37,622 nt of DNA. Source: a virus. Under the pieces are notes generated by a model. The model was not told the origin of the DNA. It did not search any database and saw only the letters and a list, made by a program, of their open reading frames with translations. Positions 1 through 8,799 of the stretch are shown in pieces. The stretch is from positions 1 to 37,622 of IMG/VR virus record IMGVR_UViG_3300050821_004307. One strand, given 5' to 3'. Position 1 is the stretch's first letter, and each line of letters starts with the position of its first letter. The translations under genes were made by a program, and so were the position numbers.

Positions 1-54
1 GTTTAAATTCATGCTATAGATAGCGCAATCTCGGGCTGAGAGCGTTTGATTTTC
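1..54. repeat. Terminal direct repeat, left copy
   Basis: The first 54 bases recur as the last 54 bases of the window (37569-37622) with one difference: T at 21, C at 37589. This shows that the molecule is circular, circularly permuted or terminally redundant. The repeat holds the -10 box of a predicted promoter whose -35 lies at 37560-37565, so the promoter is complete only at the right end or in a circle. The single mismatch is either a population variant or a read error. Confidence 0.95.
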
Positions 55-118
55 CGATTTGCTTTCTGCCCGAGAGCAATCGGCGTGAAGGACAGCGCAG
101 AGCCACTTCACGTCCGTT
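27..118 (+). ncRNA. Structured leader RNA before the terminase genes (pseudoknot topology)
   Basis: This is the predicted 5' leader of the packaging transcript. The +1 is about position 27, seven bases after the -10 box. CTCGGGC (30-36) can pair with GCCCGAG (68-74). CCGATTTGCT (54-63) can pair with AGCAATCGG (75-83) with one bulged base. The arms are interleaved, so the loop of the second hairpin pairs with upstream sequence, an H-type pseudoknot. A separate hairpin CGTGAAG (84-90)/CTTCACG (106-112) lies just before the TTG start at 119. No SD is well placed for that start, and the only purine-rich stretch (87-92) is inside the last hairpin. Leaders at 31834 and 32351 have the same layout. 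A role in translation control, or as part of a packaging site, is inferred. Confidence 0.45.
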
Positions 119-652
119 TTGAAAGAGAATCTTGAAAAGGTCGTTAATGACAAAGCCCGCAAGATCAAGATCCGTGGCAAAGAAGCTATTGTCCCCCTTA
201 AATTCGACGAAGACGGAAATCCTGCCACAATCGACAGACTCATCTTCAAAAGGCTTAGCCTTAACGACCTCCGTTTTTTGCGGGAACTTCGGGCGCATAG
301 CTGGGATGTCTCTAAAGCATCAGAAGCATCTGGCATTGGAATTGAAAAAGGAGAGAGCCTCATTAAAAAGTTATCTTGTTTTCGCGAAGAAGACGCGAAA
401 GTTAAAGCCCTCTGCGAAATTCCGACGCCTGCGTGGATTGCGGCAAAGCACGTGGAGAACTTCTATGAAGGCGGTCGGTTAGAAGACAGCCAGCATAAAA
501 GTTTAGCGGAACTGGCTAAGATAGAAGGAGCTTACAAGCAGACGGCTCCTGGCACGCAGATCAACGTTTTTAACCTTCCTCAGCTCACTCCTGAAGTCGA
601 ATCGGAACTCAAACAACTGGCCAGACGCGCACTCGATACGGAAGCGGCCTAA
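119..652 (+). CDS. terS: Terminase small subunit (probable)
   Basis: A 177-aa protein directly upstream of, and overlapping by one base, the large terminase gene. Small terminases bind the phage DNA packaging site and load the large subunit. The central part (about residues 48-90) is a run of short helices compatible with a helix-turn-helix. The C-terminal half contains an Asn/Pro segment after a long helix, as often seen in TerS oligomerisation regions. No motif is diagnostic, so the call rests mainly on position. The start is TTG; an in-frame stop at 86-88 leaves no ATG or GTG candidate, and no SD is properly spaced. A structured leader precedes it. Confidence 0.7.
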   Translation: MKENLEKVVNDKARKIKIRGKEAIVPLKFDEDGNPATIDRLIFKRLSLNDLRFLRELRAHSWDVSKASEASGIGIEKGESLIKKLSCFREEDAKVKALCEIPTPAWIAAKHVENFYEGGRLEDSQHKSLAELAKIEGAYKQTAPGTQINVFNLPQLTPEVESELKQLARRALDTEAA

Positions 653-2124
653 TGAATGCGACGCCGTGGCTCTTGGCGCAGGGAAGCTTAGAGTATTTCA
701 CCAGAAAATTCCTGGGCATGAAATGGCCGACGCACTATCAGGATTGGGAAGAGTTGATTTTGAATCATGACCGGCTTTTGGTTCAGGCTCCCAGAGGTCA
801 TGGCAAAAGCCATTTTTGGTCGATTGCGTATCCGCTCTGGCGGGTCATAAGGGGCAAGAGAGAAATCCTGCTCATCAGTTATTCCGAAGATCAATGCCGA
901 AAACTCATCCGAGATTTACGGTTGACGGTGGAGAACAATGAATTCCTGGCTCCGCTTCGTCCGACGACAAAAGAAATCTGGGGAACCGATCAGCTTAGTT
1001 TTTCGAACGGCAGTTTTATTTCTGGGTTAGGGTTTGGCACTTCGAGCCGTGGTCGGCATCCTGACGATATTATTGTGGATGATCCGCTGAAGGATTTGGG
1101 GGGCATGACGGATGAGGACCAGGAACGGGCCTATTTTGGGGTTATTACGGGGATGGCCATGGAAAAGACTAAGCTGGTGACTGTCGGAACACCCGTCAAT
1201 TTTGGCGATCTGCTTGAAAAACTCGAGAAGAATGAGGCGTACACTCAATGGAAAAAGCCAGCGCTCTATAACGGTAAAGCGCTCTTTCCGTTTCTCTGGT
1301 CGGAGAAAGCCTTGGCCCTAAAGCGGCAAGAGATGGGCAGTATCAACTTCGCTAGAGAATATCTGCTACAGAGAATCGATCCTGCCACGCAACCGTTCAA
1401 AAAACAGTTTGAAACGTTGTATACGAGTATGCCGGAAGGGATGCGCTGGGCCAGGAAAGTAACGGTGTGTGATCCGGCTTATTCTGAAAATGACGGGGAT
1501 TATACGGCGATTGTGACGGTTGGGTTTACGCATGGGAACCAGGCTTGGGTGCTGGAAGCCAAAGGAATTAGGCGAGAAGATCCTGGGGAAGTCGTTAAAG
1601 AGCTTGTGAAGACGCTTCAGCATCAGAAACCGGATGTTTTGGGAGTCGAAAGACGAAAGGGGCAAGCTCTGGAATACAGCTTGAGAGAAGCGATTGCGCG
1701 GTATCAGCTATTTGATTTCAAGTATGTGGAGCTTCAGCATCACGGACAGGCCAAATGGTCGGACAATCGTATTGGCGGACTTGTGGGACGTTGGGAAGCT
1801 AGAAGTATTCATATCCACCCCGATATGGGCCTGTTGCGGGCACAGATTTATGCCTATCGTGTGGATGATAAATCGAAGGAGCATGATGATCTTGTGGACG
1901 CTTTGGCCTATTGTTTTCATCCCGATCTTGTCAAACCCAATTCGGGGCATCAGAATGTGCCTCTTGATTCGGAGACGGCATCGATGGAAGGAAAGCCACG
2001 TTATCAGGTAGGACAAGGCCAGACGTGGCATCCAAAACAGGTATATGACTGGGCATCTAACAGTCGCGACTATGGTCCAAGATGGGCGCATGCGATAGAT
2101 AAGCGTGTGAGTGATGCGGCATGA
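652..2124 (+). CDS. terL: Terminase large subunit (ATPase and nuclease)
   Basis: A 490-aa packaging motor protein. The N-terminal ATPase has Walker A APRGHGKS (residues 46-53) and Walker B DDIIVDD (138-144). TVGTP (177-181) fits the coupling motif. The C-terminal RNase H-like nuclease has CDPAYSENDGD (273-283), GVERR (331-335) and HDDLVDALAY (411-420), giving acidic metal ligands near D274, E333 and D412/D413/D416. The length is normal for phage TerL. ATG overlaps the stop of the upstream gene as TAATG. The enzyme translocates DNA into the prohead through the portal and cuts it. Confidence 0.96.
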   Translation: MNATPWLLAQGSLEYFTRKFLGMKWPTHYQDWEELILNHDRLLVQAPRGHGKSHFWSIAYPLWRVIRGKREILLISYSEDQCRKLIRDLRLTVENNEFLAPLRPTTKEIWGTDQLSFSNGSFISGLGFGTSSRGRHPDDIIVDDPLKDLGGMTDEDQERAYFGVITGMAMEKTKLVTVGTPVNFGDLLEKLEKNEAYTQWKKPALYNGKALFPFLWSEKALALKRQEMGSINFAREYLLQRIDPATQPFKKQFETLYTSMPEGMRWARKVTVCDPAYSENDGDYTAIVTVGFTHGNQAWVLEAKGIRREDPGEVVKELVKTLQHQKPDVLGVERRKGQALEYSLREAIARYQLFDFKYVELQHHGQAKWSDNRIGGLVGRWEARSIHIHPDMGLLRAQIYAYRVDDKSKEHDDLVDALAYCFHPDLVKPNSGHQNVPLDSETASMEGKPRYQVGQGQTWHPKQVYDWASNSRDYGPRWAHAIDKRVSDAA

Positions 2125-2315
2125 GAACGCAATGGCCGCAACAGCATCAGAAACAAATTGAGATTCAGCGAGAACTACCGAAGATTCAGCCTAATTTTTT
2201 GATGTTTGAATGTATTTATGGGAAACACACGGCGGAGATTCTGCATCGAGGGACGGCGTATTGCAGGGCCTGTTATGACGAGCGCAATCCGTACCGAAAA
2301 ACAATTGATCCCTAG
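2121..2315 (+). CDS. Small zinc-ribbon-like protein
   Basis: A 64-aa protein whose ATG overlaps the TerL stop by four bases (ATGA), which suggests translational coupling. The first half is Gln-rich. The second half has a lone Cys near residue 31, two His residues and CRAC near residues 49-52, which could bind one zinc. It ends just before a strong SD for the next gene. I do not recognise the family. The tight overlap and the Cys pattern support a real gene. Confidence 0.6.
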   Translation: MRTQWPQQHQKQIEIQRELPKIQPNFLMFECIYGKHTAEILHRGTAYCRACYDERNPYRKTIDP

Positions 2316-2323
2316 GAGGGTAT

Positions 2324-3274
2324 ATGGCGAAAAAAAGTGACATGGTGACGGAACGCAGCAAAGGAACGGATGATGATGTTTTTGCAGGGGACAAAGATGG
2401 TGCTCCGACGAATGGTCCGAGGGAATCTGGCGGTGGAGCGGGAGAGACTACCCGTTTAGCATCCGGTCCAAAAGGACAATATCGGACTTCTGTGACCGAT
2501 AATTCTGGAAACGCTCCGTATATGGGTGGTTTGGATGCTGGCAAGGGCAATACGAATCAAGATGATGCGGGAACGGCGGCTAAATATGCGACTCCTGATG
2601 CGGGTGGCGGGATTGGGGATGAGCATGAAGAATCGGCGGCAGATCAGGACGTGGATACCTATTATCGGGAATTGTCCAAACGGCGTCCGCCGAACTATTC
2701 TAAGAATCCGAATCTTCAGACCAAGCAAGCTCCTCTTGAATTAGCTCCTGTGGATGGTGCGGAAGGATATGTAGGGTCTAATACGGGTCCGGCGGTTGAT
2801 TTTAATTACATTACCGGTAAAAAAGGGTATTCGGAAGATGTACCGGTGTGGGGAGAAGAATCGACCCAGACCCGATACAAGGACGAATCCGGTTCTAGTG
2901 ATGAAGATTCAGAAACAGCCATTAAACACGAAGAAGATTCTCGTGATGAGTTTGCTCCGTGGAAGCATGTCCAAACGGATGAGGGTCTTCCTCAGACATT
3001 TTGGAAAGCGGGAGGGGCAGGGGATGGAACTCCGGCAAATAGCGATAATCCTGATAGTAACGGAACTTTTGGTCGAATGGGCGGAAAAGGCCCAGTTTCT
3101 TATAAGACCGACTTAAATGTCCAGGATATTCCGTCAGATGACTCGGGAGATTATGATTCTTCGGCATTGCCGCAAACGTTATTTACGGAGGTGGAAGGTG
3201 GGGGTGCTCCGATGTTTAAGTTTTCTGGTGAGACGCCTCCTAAGTCTTTGTATAAACCGACGCCTCGGGAATAG
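2324..3274 (+). CDS. Acidic disordered protein between terminase and portal
   Basis: A 316-aa protein with a strong SD (AGGAGG) a few bases upstream of ATG. It is rich in Gly, Asp, Glu, Ser and Pro with few hydrophobic residues, so it should be mostly disordered. The C-terminal end (about residues 285-316) is more hydrophobic and could be a short binding segment. Position suggests a head-assembly or packaging accessory role, but no family is recognised. Low-complexity composition makes homology searches unreliable. Confidence 0.75.
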   Translation: MAKKSDMVTERSKGTDDDVFAGDKDGAPTNGPRESGGGAGETTRLASGPKGQYRTSVTDNSGNAPYMGGLDAGKGNTNQDDAGTAAKYATPDAGGGIGDEHEESAADQDVDTYYRELSKRRPPNYSKNPNLQTKQAPLELAPVDGAEGYVGSNTGPAVDFNYITGKKGYSEDVPVWGEESTQTRYKDESGSSDEDSETAIKHEEDSRDEFAPWKHVQTDEGLPQTFWKAGGAGDGTPANSDNPDSNGTFGRMGGKGPVSYKTDLNVQDIPSDDSGDYDSSALPQTLFTEVEGGGAPMFKFSGETPPKSLYKPTPRE

Positions 3275-3282
3275 GAGGGATT

Positions 3283-3438
3283 ATGTTTGGGTTTGATTCG
3301 AAAGAAAAAGAGTCACCGGAATTGGAATTGCCGAAGCAGACAGAAAAAACGGATGCGATGTGCGTGGAAGAAGGATGTTTTGAACTAAAAGCTCCAGCGC
3401 AAACGTATCTTTGCGCCAAACATATGAGATCGAATTAA
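3283..3438 (+). CDS. 51-aa zinc-finger-like protein upstream of portal
   Basis: ATG at 3283 follows AGGAGGG by a short spacer, an ideal SD. The 51-residue product has an acidic N-terminal half, then CVEEGC (residues 27-32), and CAKH (44-47) near the end, together a C-x4-C/C-x2-H candidate zinc site. Its stop TAA (3436-3438) overlaps the portal ATG by one base. This overlap also argues that the portal starts at 3438 and not at the upstream in-frame TTG at 3411. Function unknown. Confidence 0.7.
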   Translation: MFGFDSKEKESPELELPKQTEKTDAMCVEEGCFELKAPAQTYLCAKHMRSN

Positions 3439-5666
3439 TGGTTCAGGGCCTTCCTAATCAGCCGGATAATAACCTGTTTCCGCTTCAGGCGGCGAGGCCT
3501 GGGGATTCGCAATTAGCAATTCAGCGTAAAGAAGAATTGGTTTCTTATGTGAAGAGTTTTTATCGAGCCAGTTGGGATTGGCGCAGTACGCGTTATCACG
3601 CTCAATGGGACAAATTCGATAGGAATTACCATAGCCTCTATGATCCTGTCCTGCTTGGAAGAAAAGAACCTTGGCAGTCCCATATGTTTGTGGGTGTGGC
3701 AGTTCAGAATGTGGAGATTATTGCCAACTCCATTTTTAAGATCATGTTCGCGCCGAAACCTGTTGTGGAAGTTCAAGCGGGTCCGGATGGGGATGCTTTA
3801 CAGGCTGAACTCATTCAGGACGCGACAGAATATGAAATGCACAAAGCGAAGTTTGATTTAGCTTTTTATGATTCCATGAAAGAAGCGTGTCGATATGGAT
3901 CAGGGTTTATGAAACTTTGGTGGGAAAAGAGGATTGAGACTCGCAAGCGAAAAACGATGATGACGCAGAGTCCGCAGGATTTCGCGCAGGGGCTCTCCGG
4001 ACCGCAGTTAACCGGACAGGCTCCGATGGGAACGCCACCGTTTCAGGGTTTCGGCATGGCTCCGAAACAGGTGATGATCAAGAATTGCTTGAATGCTGAA
4101 TATGTTCATATCCGAAACATCTTTCCAGAACCCAATACAACGACCTGGGATAAGATTCTTCATCGTGAAAAGAAATCGTATGGTTGGATTATGGACGGCA
4201 TCAAGTCCGGCAAGTTCTTTGATGTCTCGCAGGATTTGGAAGGGTTGGTGGAGGGAGAACGATTTGACGATGACTTACGCACATCGAAAGCGGATCGCAA
4301 GTTTATTGATCTCACGCGCATCTGGTCGACTTATGAGAAGCGGCATACGATCTGGGAATTGGAAGCTCCGATTCCGCGCAAATGGATTGATTTTGAGACG
4401 CCGGAGGGTCCGCAGGCGGAAGAATTGGTTCCTGGTCGAATACTCGTAGCCTCTGGAGCGTGGTTGTTGGCCAGCATGGAGAACGATAACGTTGAAGGCT
4501 ATAATTCCATTGTCAAAGTCGATTACATTCGCACTGGCGAGCCATACGGCAAAGGTGTGATCGAACTGATTCTGGATGAACAAGATGAGATTAACGAGAT
4601 TCGAAACCAGCGCGTCGATAACGTGAATCTCATTATGAACAAGATGATCGCCGTATTCGAGAAGGCGATTGTTAACCGTAAAGATTTGAATAGTCAGCCT
4701 GGTGGTATTGTCCGTATCAAAGATCAGGTGAGTGATGATATCCGCAAGGTATTGACTCCCCTTGAATTCCCCGACATTTCGCAATCGGCCTATAAAGAGA
4801 CAATGGAAATTGAACGACAGGTTCAGGAGCGAACAGGAGCCAACCGCGTAACGATGGGTTCTTCTGGTGGTGTCAAAGATTCTAATCAGACGTTGGGTGG
4901 AATGGAACTTTTGAAACAGATGTTTAATGAACGCTTAGCAGCGTACGGCATGATTATTGAAAGTCAGTTTCTCGTAGAAGCAAGCGAACGAATTTACTCG
5001 CTCATTTACGGAAATTTGCAGCCGGATGACATGAAAGCGATTTTGGGGGACACGCCAGTCCAGATTGGTACATTACAAGTTCCATCTCCACCGCCTCCTC
5101 CAGCTCCTCCAGGCATGCCGCCATTGCCGCAAGCTCCTCCGCAATCTGTTCCGCACATGATTCCACGCTATTTGGCCTTTGTGTTTGTTCCACCTGAGAT
5201 GGTGGCGGAAAGCTATCGGTTTCGGCCTATGGGAATTTTCTCAATGGAGAATAAGATTGTGAAGTCAGCGCAGGTGATGGATGCAATCAAGGTCGGAACC
5301 ATGCTTCCGCCTGGGAGTATGAATATCTCTTCTGCCCTTCAATTTGTTCTGGAAAAATTGCAGACCATTCCAGAAGCCAAAGCCTGGTTCCCACCGTTTC
5401 CTGACATGCCTGGAATTGTAAGTGGTGCTCCGCAAATGATGCCGCCTTCAATGGGGGGGCCTGGAGGTCCGCCACCTCCTGGCACACCTCCTCCTGGAAT
5501 GGGTCCTCTTGGACCAGAAGCTGGTCATGCGCCGCCGAATAAAGTTCCGATGCAGAATAATAGTCCTAGCACTGCGATGGCCGCTCCTGGCATGAAATCG
5601 GGGCCGCGTGGTAATCAGCCTAGCTTCTTACCGCGTCCTATTCGCAGACAACCAGTGGCTCCATGA
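3438..5666 (+). CDS. Portal protein
   Basis: A 742-aa portal, the dodecameric ring at the packaging vertex that gates DNA and seats the tail. The N-terminal half has features of podovirus-type portals: a Trp-rich segment (DWRSTRYHAQWDKF), then EPWQSHMF, and later DEQDEINEIRNQRVDN, which fits the central helical stem region. The C-terminal third is very rich in Pro, Gly and Met (two proline-rich blocks) and is probably a disordered tail. ATG at 3438 overlaps the upstream stop as TAATG and is preferred over TTG 3411. The downstream gene overlaps by ATGA. Confidence 0.9.
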   Translation: MVQGLPNQPDNNLFPLQAARPGDSQLAIQRKEELVSYVKSFYRASWDWRSTRYHAQWDKFDRNYHSLYDPVLLGRKEPWQSHMFVGVAVQNVEIIANSIFKIMFAPKPVVEVQAGPDGDALQAELIQDATEYEMHKAKFDLAFYDSMKEACRYGSGFMKLWWEKRIETRKRKTMMTQSPQDFAQGLSGPQLTGQAPMGTPPFQGFGMAPKQVMIKNCLNAEYVHIRNIFPEPNTTTWDKILHREKKSYGWIMDGIKSGKFFDVSQDLEGLVEGERFDDDLRTSKADRKFIDLTRIWSTYEKRHTIWELEAPIPRKWIDFETPEGPQAEELVPGRILVASGAWLLASMENDNVEGYNSIVKVDYIRTGEPYGKGVIELILDEQDEINEIRNQRVDNVNLIMNKMIAVFEKAIVNRKDLNSQPGGIVRIKDQVSDDIRKVLTPLEFPDISQSAYKETMEIERQVQERTGANRVTMGSSGGVKDSNQTLGGMELLKQMFNERLAAYGMIIESQFLVEASERIYSLIYGNLQPDDMKAILGDTPVQIGTLQVPSPPPPPAPPGMPPLPQAPPQSVPHMIPRYLAFVFVPPEMVAESYRFRPMGIFSMENKIVKSAQVMDAIKVGTMLPPGSMNISSALQFVLEKLQTIPEAKAWFPPFPDMPGIVSGAPQMMPPSMGGPGGPPPPGTPPPGMGPLGPEAGHAPPNKVPMQNNSPSTAMAAPGMKSGPRGNQPSFLPRPIRRQPVAP

Positions 5667-6274
5667 GTGCCCTTGAAAATTTTGTCAGGGAATATGTTTC
5701 TCTTCAAAGTAGAGCCATTATTTCCATAAAAACGAATATTAGGAAAATATTAACGCAGCCTATAAGTGACGGTAAATTCTCGATGCCGGATAGTTCTTTC
5801 ACTTCTGAAGATGAGGTGCAATGGGCAAAAAGGCGCATGGATTCTGTGCGTGTTTCGCAATATTCCGACACCAAATGCGGGCTTCCGAATTGCTATGACC
5901 CGATGGGCGCTTATTTGTGCGGCGGCAGGTCCGATGGTTCAAGTTCTCCCTGTAATAAGCGGGAAGGCAATGAATGTCTCATTCGCAAAGGAGATTTAAG
6001 CAATCCGCATTTCCAAAGCTGTGCTTTCTGGGAAATAGCCAATGCCGGAGATCAAGAAGCTCGCTATAGTCCTGATGGCCGGTTGGATGATGACAGGATT
6101 GGTTTTGGAACTACAAAAAATAGTTTAGGGTATGGGTGTATTCGCTGTGAATATTACAAACCCATGATGCGGTCTGACAGCGAAGGAAGACCAGGCTGGT
6201 GTTCACTAAAAGGTCATACGGTAGAAGAAAATAGTTGCTGTTGGGACAATGAACCCAAGGATGATGACGAATGA
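5663..6274 (+). CDS. Cys-rich protein with HiPIP-like C-terminal motif
   Basis: A 203-aa protein that starts on an ATGA overlap with the portal stop. It has eleven Cys residues. The first group is at 72, 77, 86, 97, 105 and 120. The second is GCIRCEYY (C159, C162), GWCSLKGH (C180) and SCCWDN (C192, C193). The C-x2-C, about 17, C, about 11, C-(W) arrangement with flanking aromatics and Gly resembles the [4Fe-4S] site of high-potential iron-sulfur proteins. A zinc-binding or disulfide-rich structural protein is the alternative. No signal peptide is present. Its place between portal and scaffold suggests a head or head-tail component. Confidence 0.7.
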   Translation: MSALENFVREYVSLQSRAIISIKTNIRKILTQPISDGKFSMPDSSFTSEDEVQWAKRRMDSVRVSQYSDTKCGLPNCYDPMGAYLCGGRSDGSSSPCNKREGNECLIRKGDLSNPHFQSCAFWEIANAGDQEARYSPDGRLDDDRIGFGTTKNSLGYGCIRCEYYKPMMRSDSEGRPGWCSLKGHTVEENSCCWDNEPKDDDE

Positions 6275-6642
6275 TTTCTTTTCGGAAATGGTTGCAAGAT
6301 ATTTTCAAACCTTCTGAGATGCAATATCGGGAAGCATCGCTTGAGGATGTTCATGCGGCTCTTCAAGATCAAGCTGTTCGGACGCTGTGGTTGATGGAAA
6401 TCGTTTTAAAGATTCAGCAGATGAATATGGAACTTGACAACCTTTTAGCCAAACCAGATAAAGAGCGAATTTGGGAAACTTTTGCCATTGAACGAAGGAC
6501 ATTGCTTAGATGTGTCCAGATGATTTTGGATGCGAGAGATGTACTCAATTCCGAAAGAGAAGATCAGGAACTCCAGAACCGAAGAGCGGAGCGAATAGCT
6601 CAATCCACGGCGGCTCCTCTTGATCTACGACAGAGTCAATAA
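6271..6642 (+). CDS. Small helical protein of the head module
   Basis: A 123-aa protein starting on an ATGA overlap with the previous gene. It looks almost entirely alpha-helical and heptad-like between residues 25 and 110, with many charged residues (for example IERRTLLRCVQMILDARDVL). It precedes the scaffold-like gene. I do not recognise the family; a head-assembly role is inferred from position only. Confidence 0.75.
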   Translation: MISFRKWLQDIFKPSEMQYREASLEDVHAALQDQAVRTLWLMEIVLKIQQMNMELDNLLAKPDKERIWETFAIERRTLLRCVQMILDARDVLNSEREDQELQNRRAERIAQSTAAPLDLRQSQ

Positions 6643-6674
6643 TCCCGCGAGGGACTGACAATAAGGAGATTCAA

Positions 6675-7667
6675 ATGGCAGAAGTAACAGAAATGAAGTC
6701 AGCCGTAGAACTGAACGCGCAAAAACCACCGCCATTCGTAGCGTCACAATCGGGAGCAGTAGAGAAAGCACCGACGGCGAACGAAGAGGAGATGATTCGA
6801 GCGATGTTTCAGCAGGCAGCGGCTCAAGGGAATGACAATGATTTGCATGTAACGGTGACGCTTCCGCAGGCTCCGGCTCCAGGACCGGAACAACCTCCGA
6901 GTGCACCTGCACCTGCTGTTGTTGTTCCACAGAAGTTTCAGAAACCGGATGGGACAGTGGACGAAGATAAGCTCAAGGCTTCTTCCGAGCGACTTAATGA
7001 GGCCGTAGAACAGAAACAAAAGACTGTTGATGAACTTCTTCTGGAATATCAAGAACGCGAGAAGAAACTGCATGGGCTAGGACAGCAGAAAGCGGAGATT
7101 GAAAGGCAGATGTCGCCAGTTCTTGCTCCTGTGGTTCCTATCCAAGATCCGCAAGCTCTTCAGCAACGTATTTTACAGGACTATCAGCAAAATCCTTTAG
7201 ATACGGTGATTAAGTTATCCGAGGCGATTGCGGAGACAAAGTTGGCTCCTTTTCGAGATCGGTTCCAGCAGGAAGATGAACAACGGCGATTACAAGGAAT
7301 GCGGCAGAATGTGGCGGATTTGGCGCAAGCCGATCCCCGCTTCTTGGACCCGCGTTTAAATGCCATGGTGAATCAGGTATTGGATGAAGAGCCTGGCATG
7401 ATGCGTTTAAAAAATCCTCATAAAGCCGCTTGGAATGAAGTCAAAGAACGGTTGCGATTGGGCGAACCTAATCAGGTTCCAGCACAGCCCAGCAGTGCCA
7501 TGCCGACGTTAGGGCGTGGCGCACCACCGTCTGTCTCAGCGTTGCCAGGTCCGATCACGCCTCAAACGGCTTTTCAACAGGCTCAGCAGGTGAATCCTTA
7601 TTCTCCTGAAGGCAAAGCTTTTGAAGAGCAACTCAAGGAAATGACGCGGGGCCTTTGGCAGCAGTAG
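6675..7667 (+). CDS. Scaffold-like protein
   Basis: A 330-aa protein directly upstream of the major capsid gene, the usual place for the scaffold. The SD AAGGAG is well placed before ATG. The N-terminus is Pro/Ala-rich and disordered. Residues about 100-160 are a charged coiled coil, followed by Gln-rich helices and a Pro-rich linker. The last part (about 295-330) is a charged helix typical of a scaffold's capsid-binding tail. Scaffolds guide prohead assembly and then leave the head. Assignment is by composition and synteny, not by a motif. Confidence 0.7.
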   Translation: MAEVTEMKSAVELNAQKPPPFVASQSGAVEKAPTANEEEMIRAMFQQAAAQGNDNDLHVTVTLPQAPAPGPEQPPSAPAPAVVVPQKFQKPDGTVDEDKLKASSERLNEAVEQKQKTVDELLLEYQEREKKLHGLGQQKAEIERQMSPVLAPVVPIQDPQALQQRILQDYQQNPLDTVIKLSEAIAETKLAPFRDRFQQEDEQRRLQGMRQNVADLAQADPRFLDPRLNAMVNQVLDEEPGMMRLKNPHKAAWNEVKERLRLGEPNQVPAQPSSAMPTLGRGAPPSVSALPGPITPQTAFQQAQQVNPYSPEGKAFEEQLKEMTRGLWQQ

Positions 7668-7741
7668 CGTCCGCTTCAAGATTCGTGCTTAAAAGGATTT
7701 GGGACATAAGCCATAACAGGCCCAGGGCCCAGATAGATTAG

Positions 7742-8785
7742 ATGGCTGATACAAACACTACTACGACGTCGTTAAATAACCTTCTGCTTTCATGGTTTTC
7801 ACGGAAGATTATTGCCACACTTGTTCCGAAAACCCCGCTGATCGAGTTCGCGCAACGGGATGAACTTCCGCTTCGCACAGGCACGACAGCGACGTTCAAC
7901 GGATGGAATCGTATCAAAGGAGCTTCGTCAACCCTTTCCGAAGGCACGGCGAATTCGTTGATTGCGCTTTCGTCTCGTAAAGTGTCTGGCACTATTGCCG
8001 GATACGGACGCGGAGTGAAACTGACCGATCTCACCACCATGACGACCATCTTTGATGCCGTCAATGGGGCGATGGAACGGTTAGCGGATTCGGCGGCTGA
8101 AACGGTTGAGCGGATGTGTCAGATGGGGATTTACAAAGCGGACATTAACAAGAATCAGGTCTCGACGACCAACTTCTCTGCCTATATGTCCTCGTTGGTT
8201 TCTGCATTCTGTGCGACTACAGGAACGGAAGCTAATGATATTCAGTTCCAATTCCCAGCCGTGATTGGAGCGTCTGTGACGCGGCTTTCTGCCGTGAGTA
8301 AGACGGCTCCGACTTTCTCAGCGATGCTTTCGACGTATTCGATTCGTAAGACGGTCACAAAACTTCGCGCTGTCTTTGCGAAGCCGTTTGCGGACGGATA
8401 TTTCGTTGGGTATGCGCATCCCAATGCGCTTCATACGCTGATGAAAGATACGAATTGGAAGGACTGGAATCAGTATCAAAATAGCAAAGAGACCATGTAC
8501 AAAGGTGAAGTCGGAATGGCTGTCAATGGCGTCCGATTTGTCCAGAGTGCAATGGCTCCGCGCTATGCGGTAGCGGCTCATTCGGTTAACGCTGTCTTTA
8601 TTTTCGGACAGCAGGCATACGGGTTTACATCACTTGACGGCAACGTCAAGATGATTGTAGCTCGTGGACCCGATAAGAACGATCCCTTCGATCAGTTTGT
8701 GGATGTGACGTACAAAATCTACGGCGTGGCCGTAGCTCTGAATCCGTCCGCTGGTCGGTTGTTGTTCGTTCACGAATTGTTATAA
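7742..8785 (+). CDS. Major capsid protein, N4-gp56 type
   Basis: A 347-aa protein with the pattern of the N4-gp56 family: a Thr-rich start, then a helix with LLSWFSRKII, PLIEFAQRDELPLRTGTTATFNGW, and a glycine-rich SGTIAGYGRGVKLTDL segment that fits the HK97-fold E-loop and spine region. Length is normal. It forms the icosahedral shell. The ATG is preceded directly by an in-frame TAG, so this start is fixed, yet no SD lies within 20 bases; the nearest AAAGGA is about 47 bases upstream. That is odd for a very highly expressed gene. An 18-bp RNA hairpin follows the stop. Confidence 0.88.
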   Translation: MADTNTTTTSLNNLLLSWFSRKIIATLVPKTPLIEFAQRDELPLRTGTTATFNGWNRIKGASSTLSEGTANSLIALSSRKVSGTIAGYGRGVKLTDLTTMTTIFDAVNGAMERLADSAAETVERMCQMGIYKADINKNQVSTTNFSAYMSSLVSAFCATTGTEANDIQFQFPAVIGASVTRLSAVSKTAPTFSAMLSTYSIRKTVTKLRAVFAKPFADGYFVGYAHPNALHTLMKDTNWKDWNQYQNSKETMYKGEVGMAVNGVRFVQSAMAPRYAVAAHSVNAVFIFGQQAYGFTSLDGNVKMIVARGPDKNDPFDQFVDVTYKIYGVAVALNPSAGRLLFVHELL

Positions 8786-8799
8786 GTCAATGAAAGCGA

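Noticed and set aside
30-83. tRNA-like gene at the left end
   Set aside because: There is no D-loop, anticodon stem or T-loop consensus. The pairing fits a pseudoknot better.
1708-2091. 127-aa minus-strand ORF inside the large terminase gene
   Set aside because: It is the antisense shadow of a conserved terminase nuclease domain and has no SD or recognisable motif.
3411-3437. Upstream TTG start for the portal gene
   Set aside because: It lies inside a well-supported 51-aa zinc-finger-like gene, and ATG 3438 overlaps that gene's stop as TAATG.
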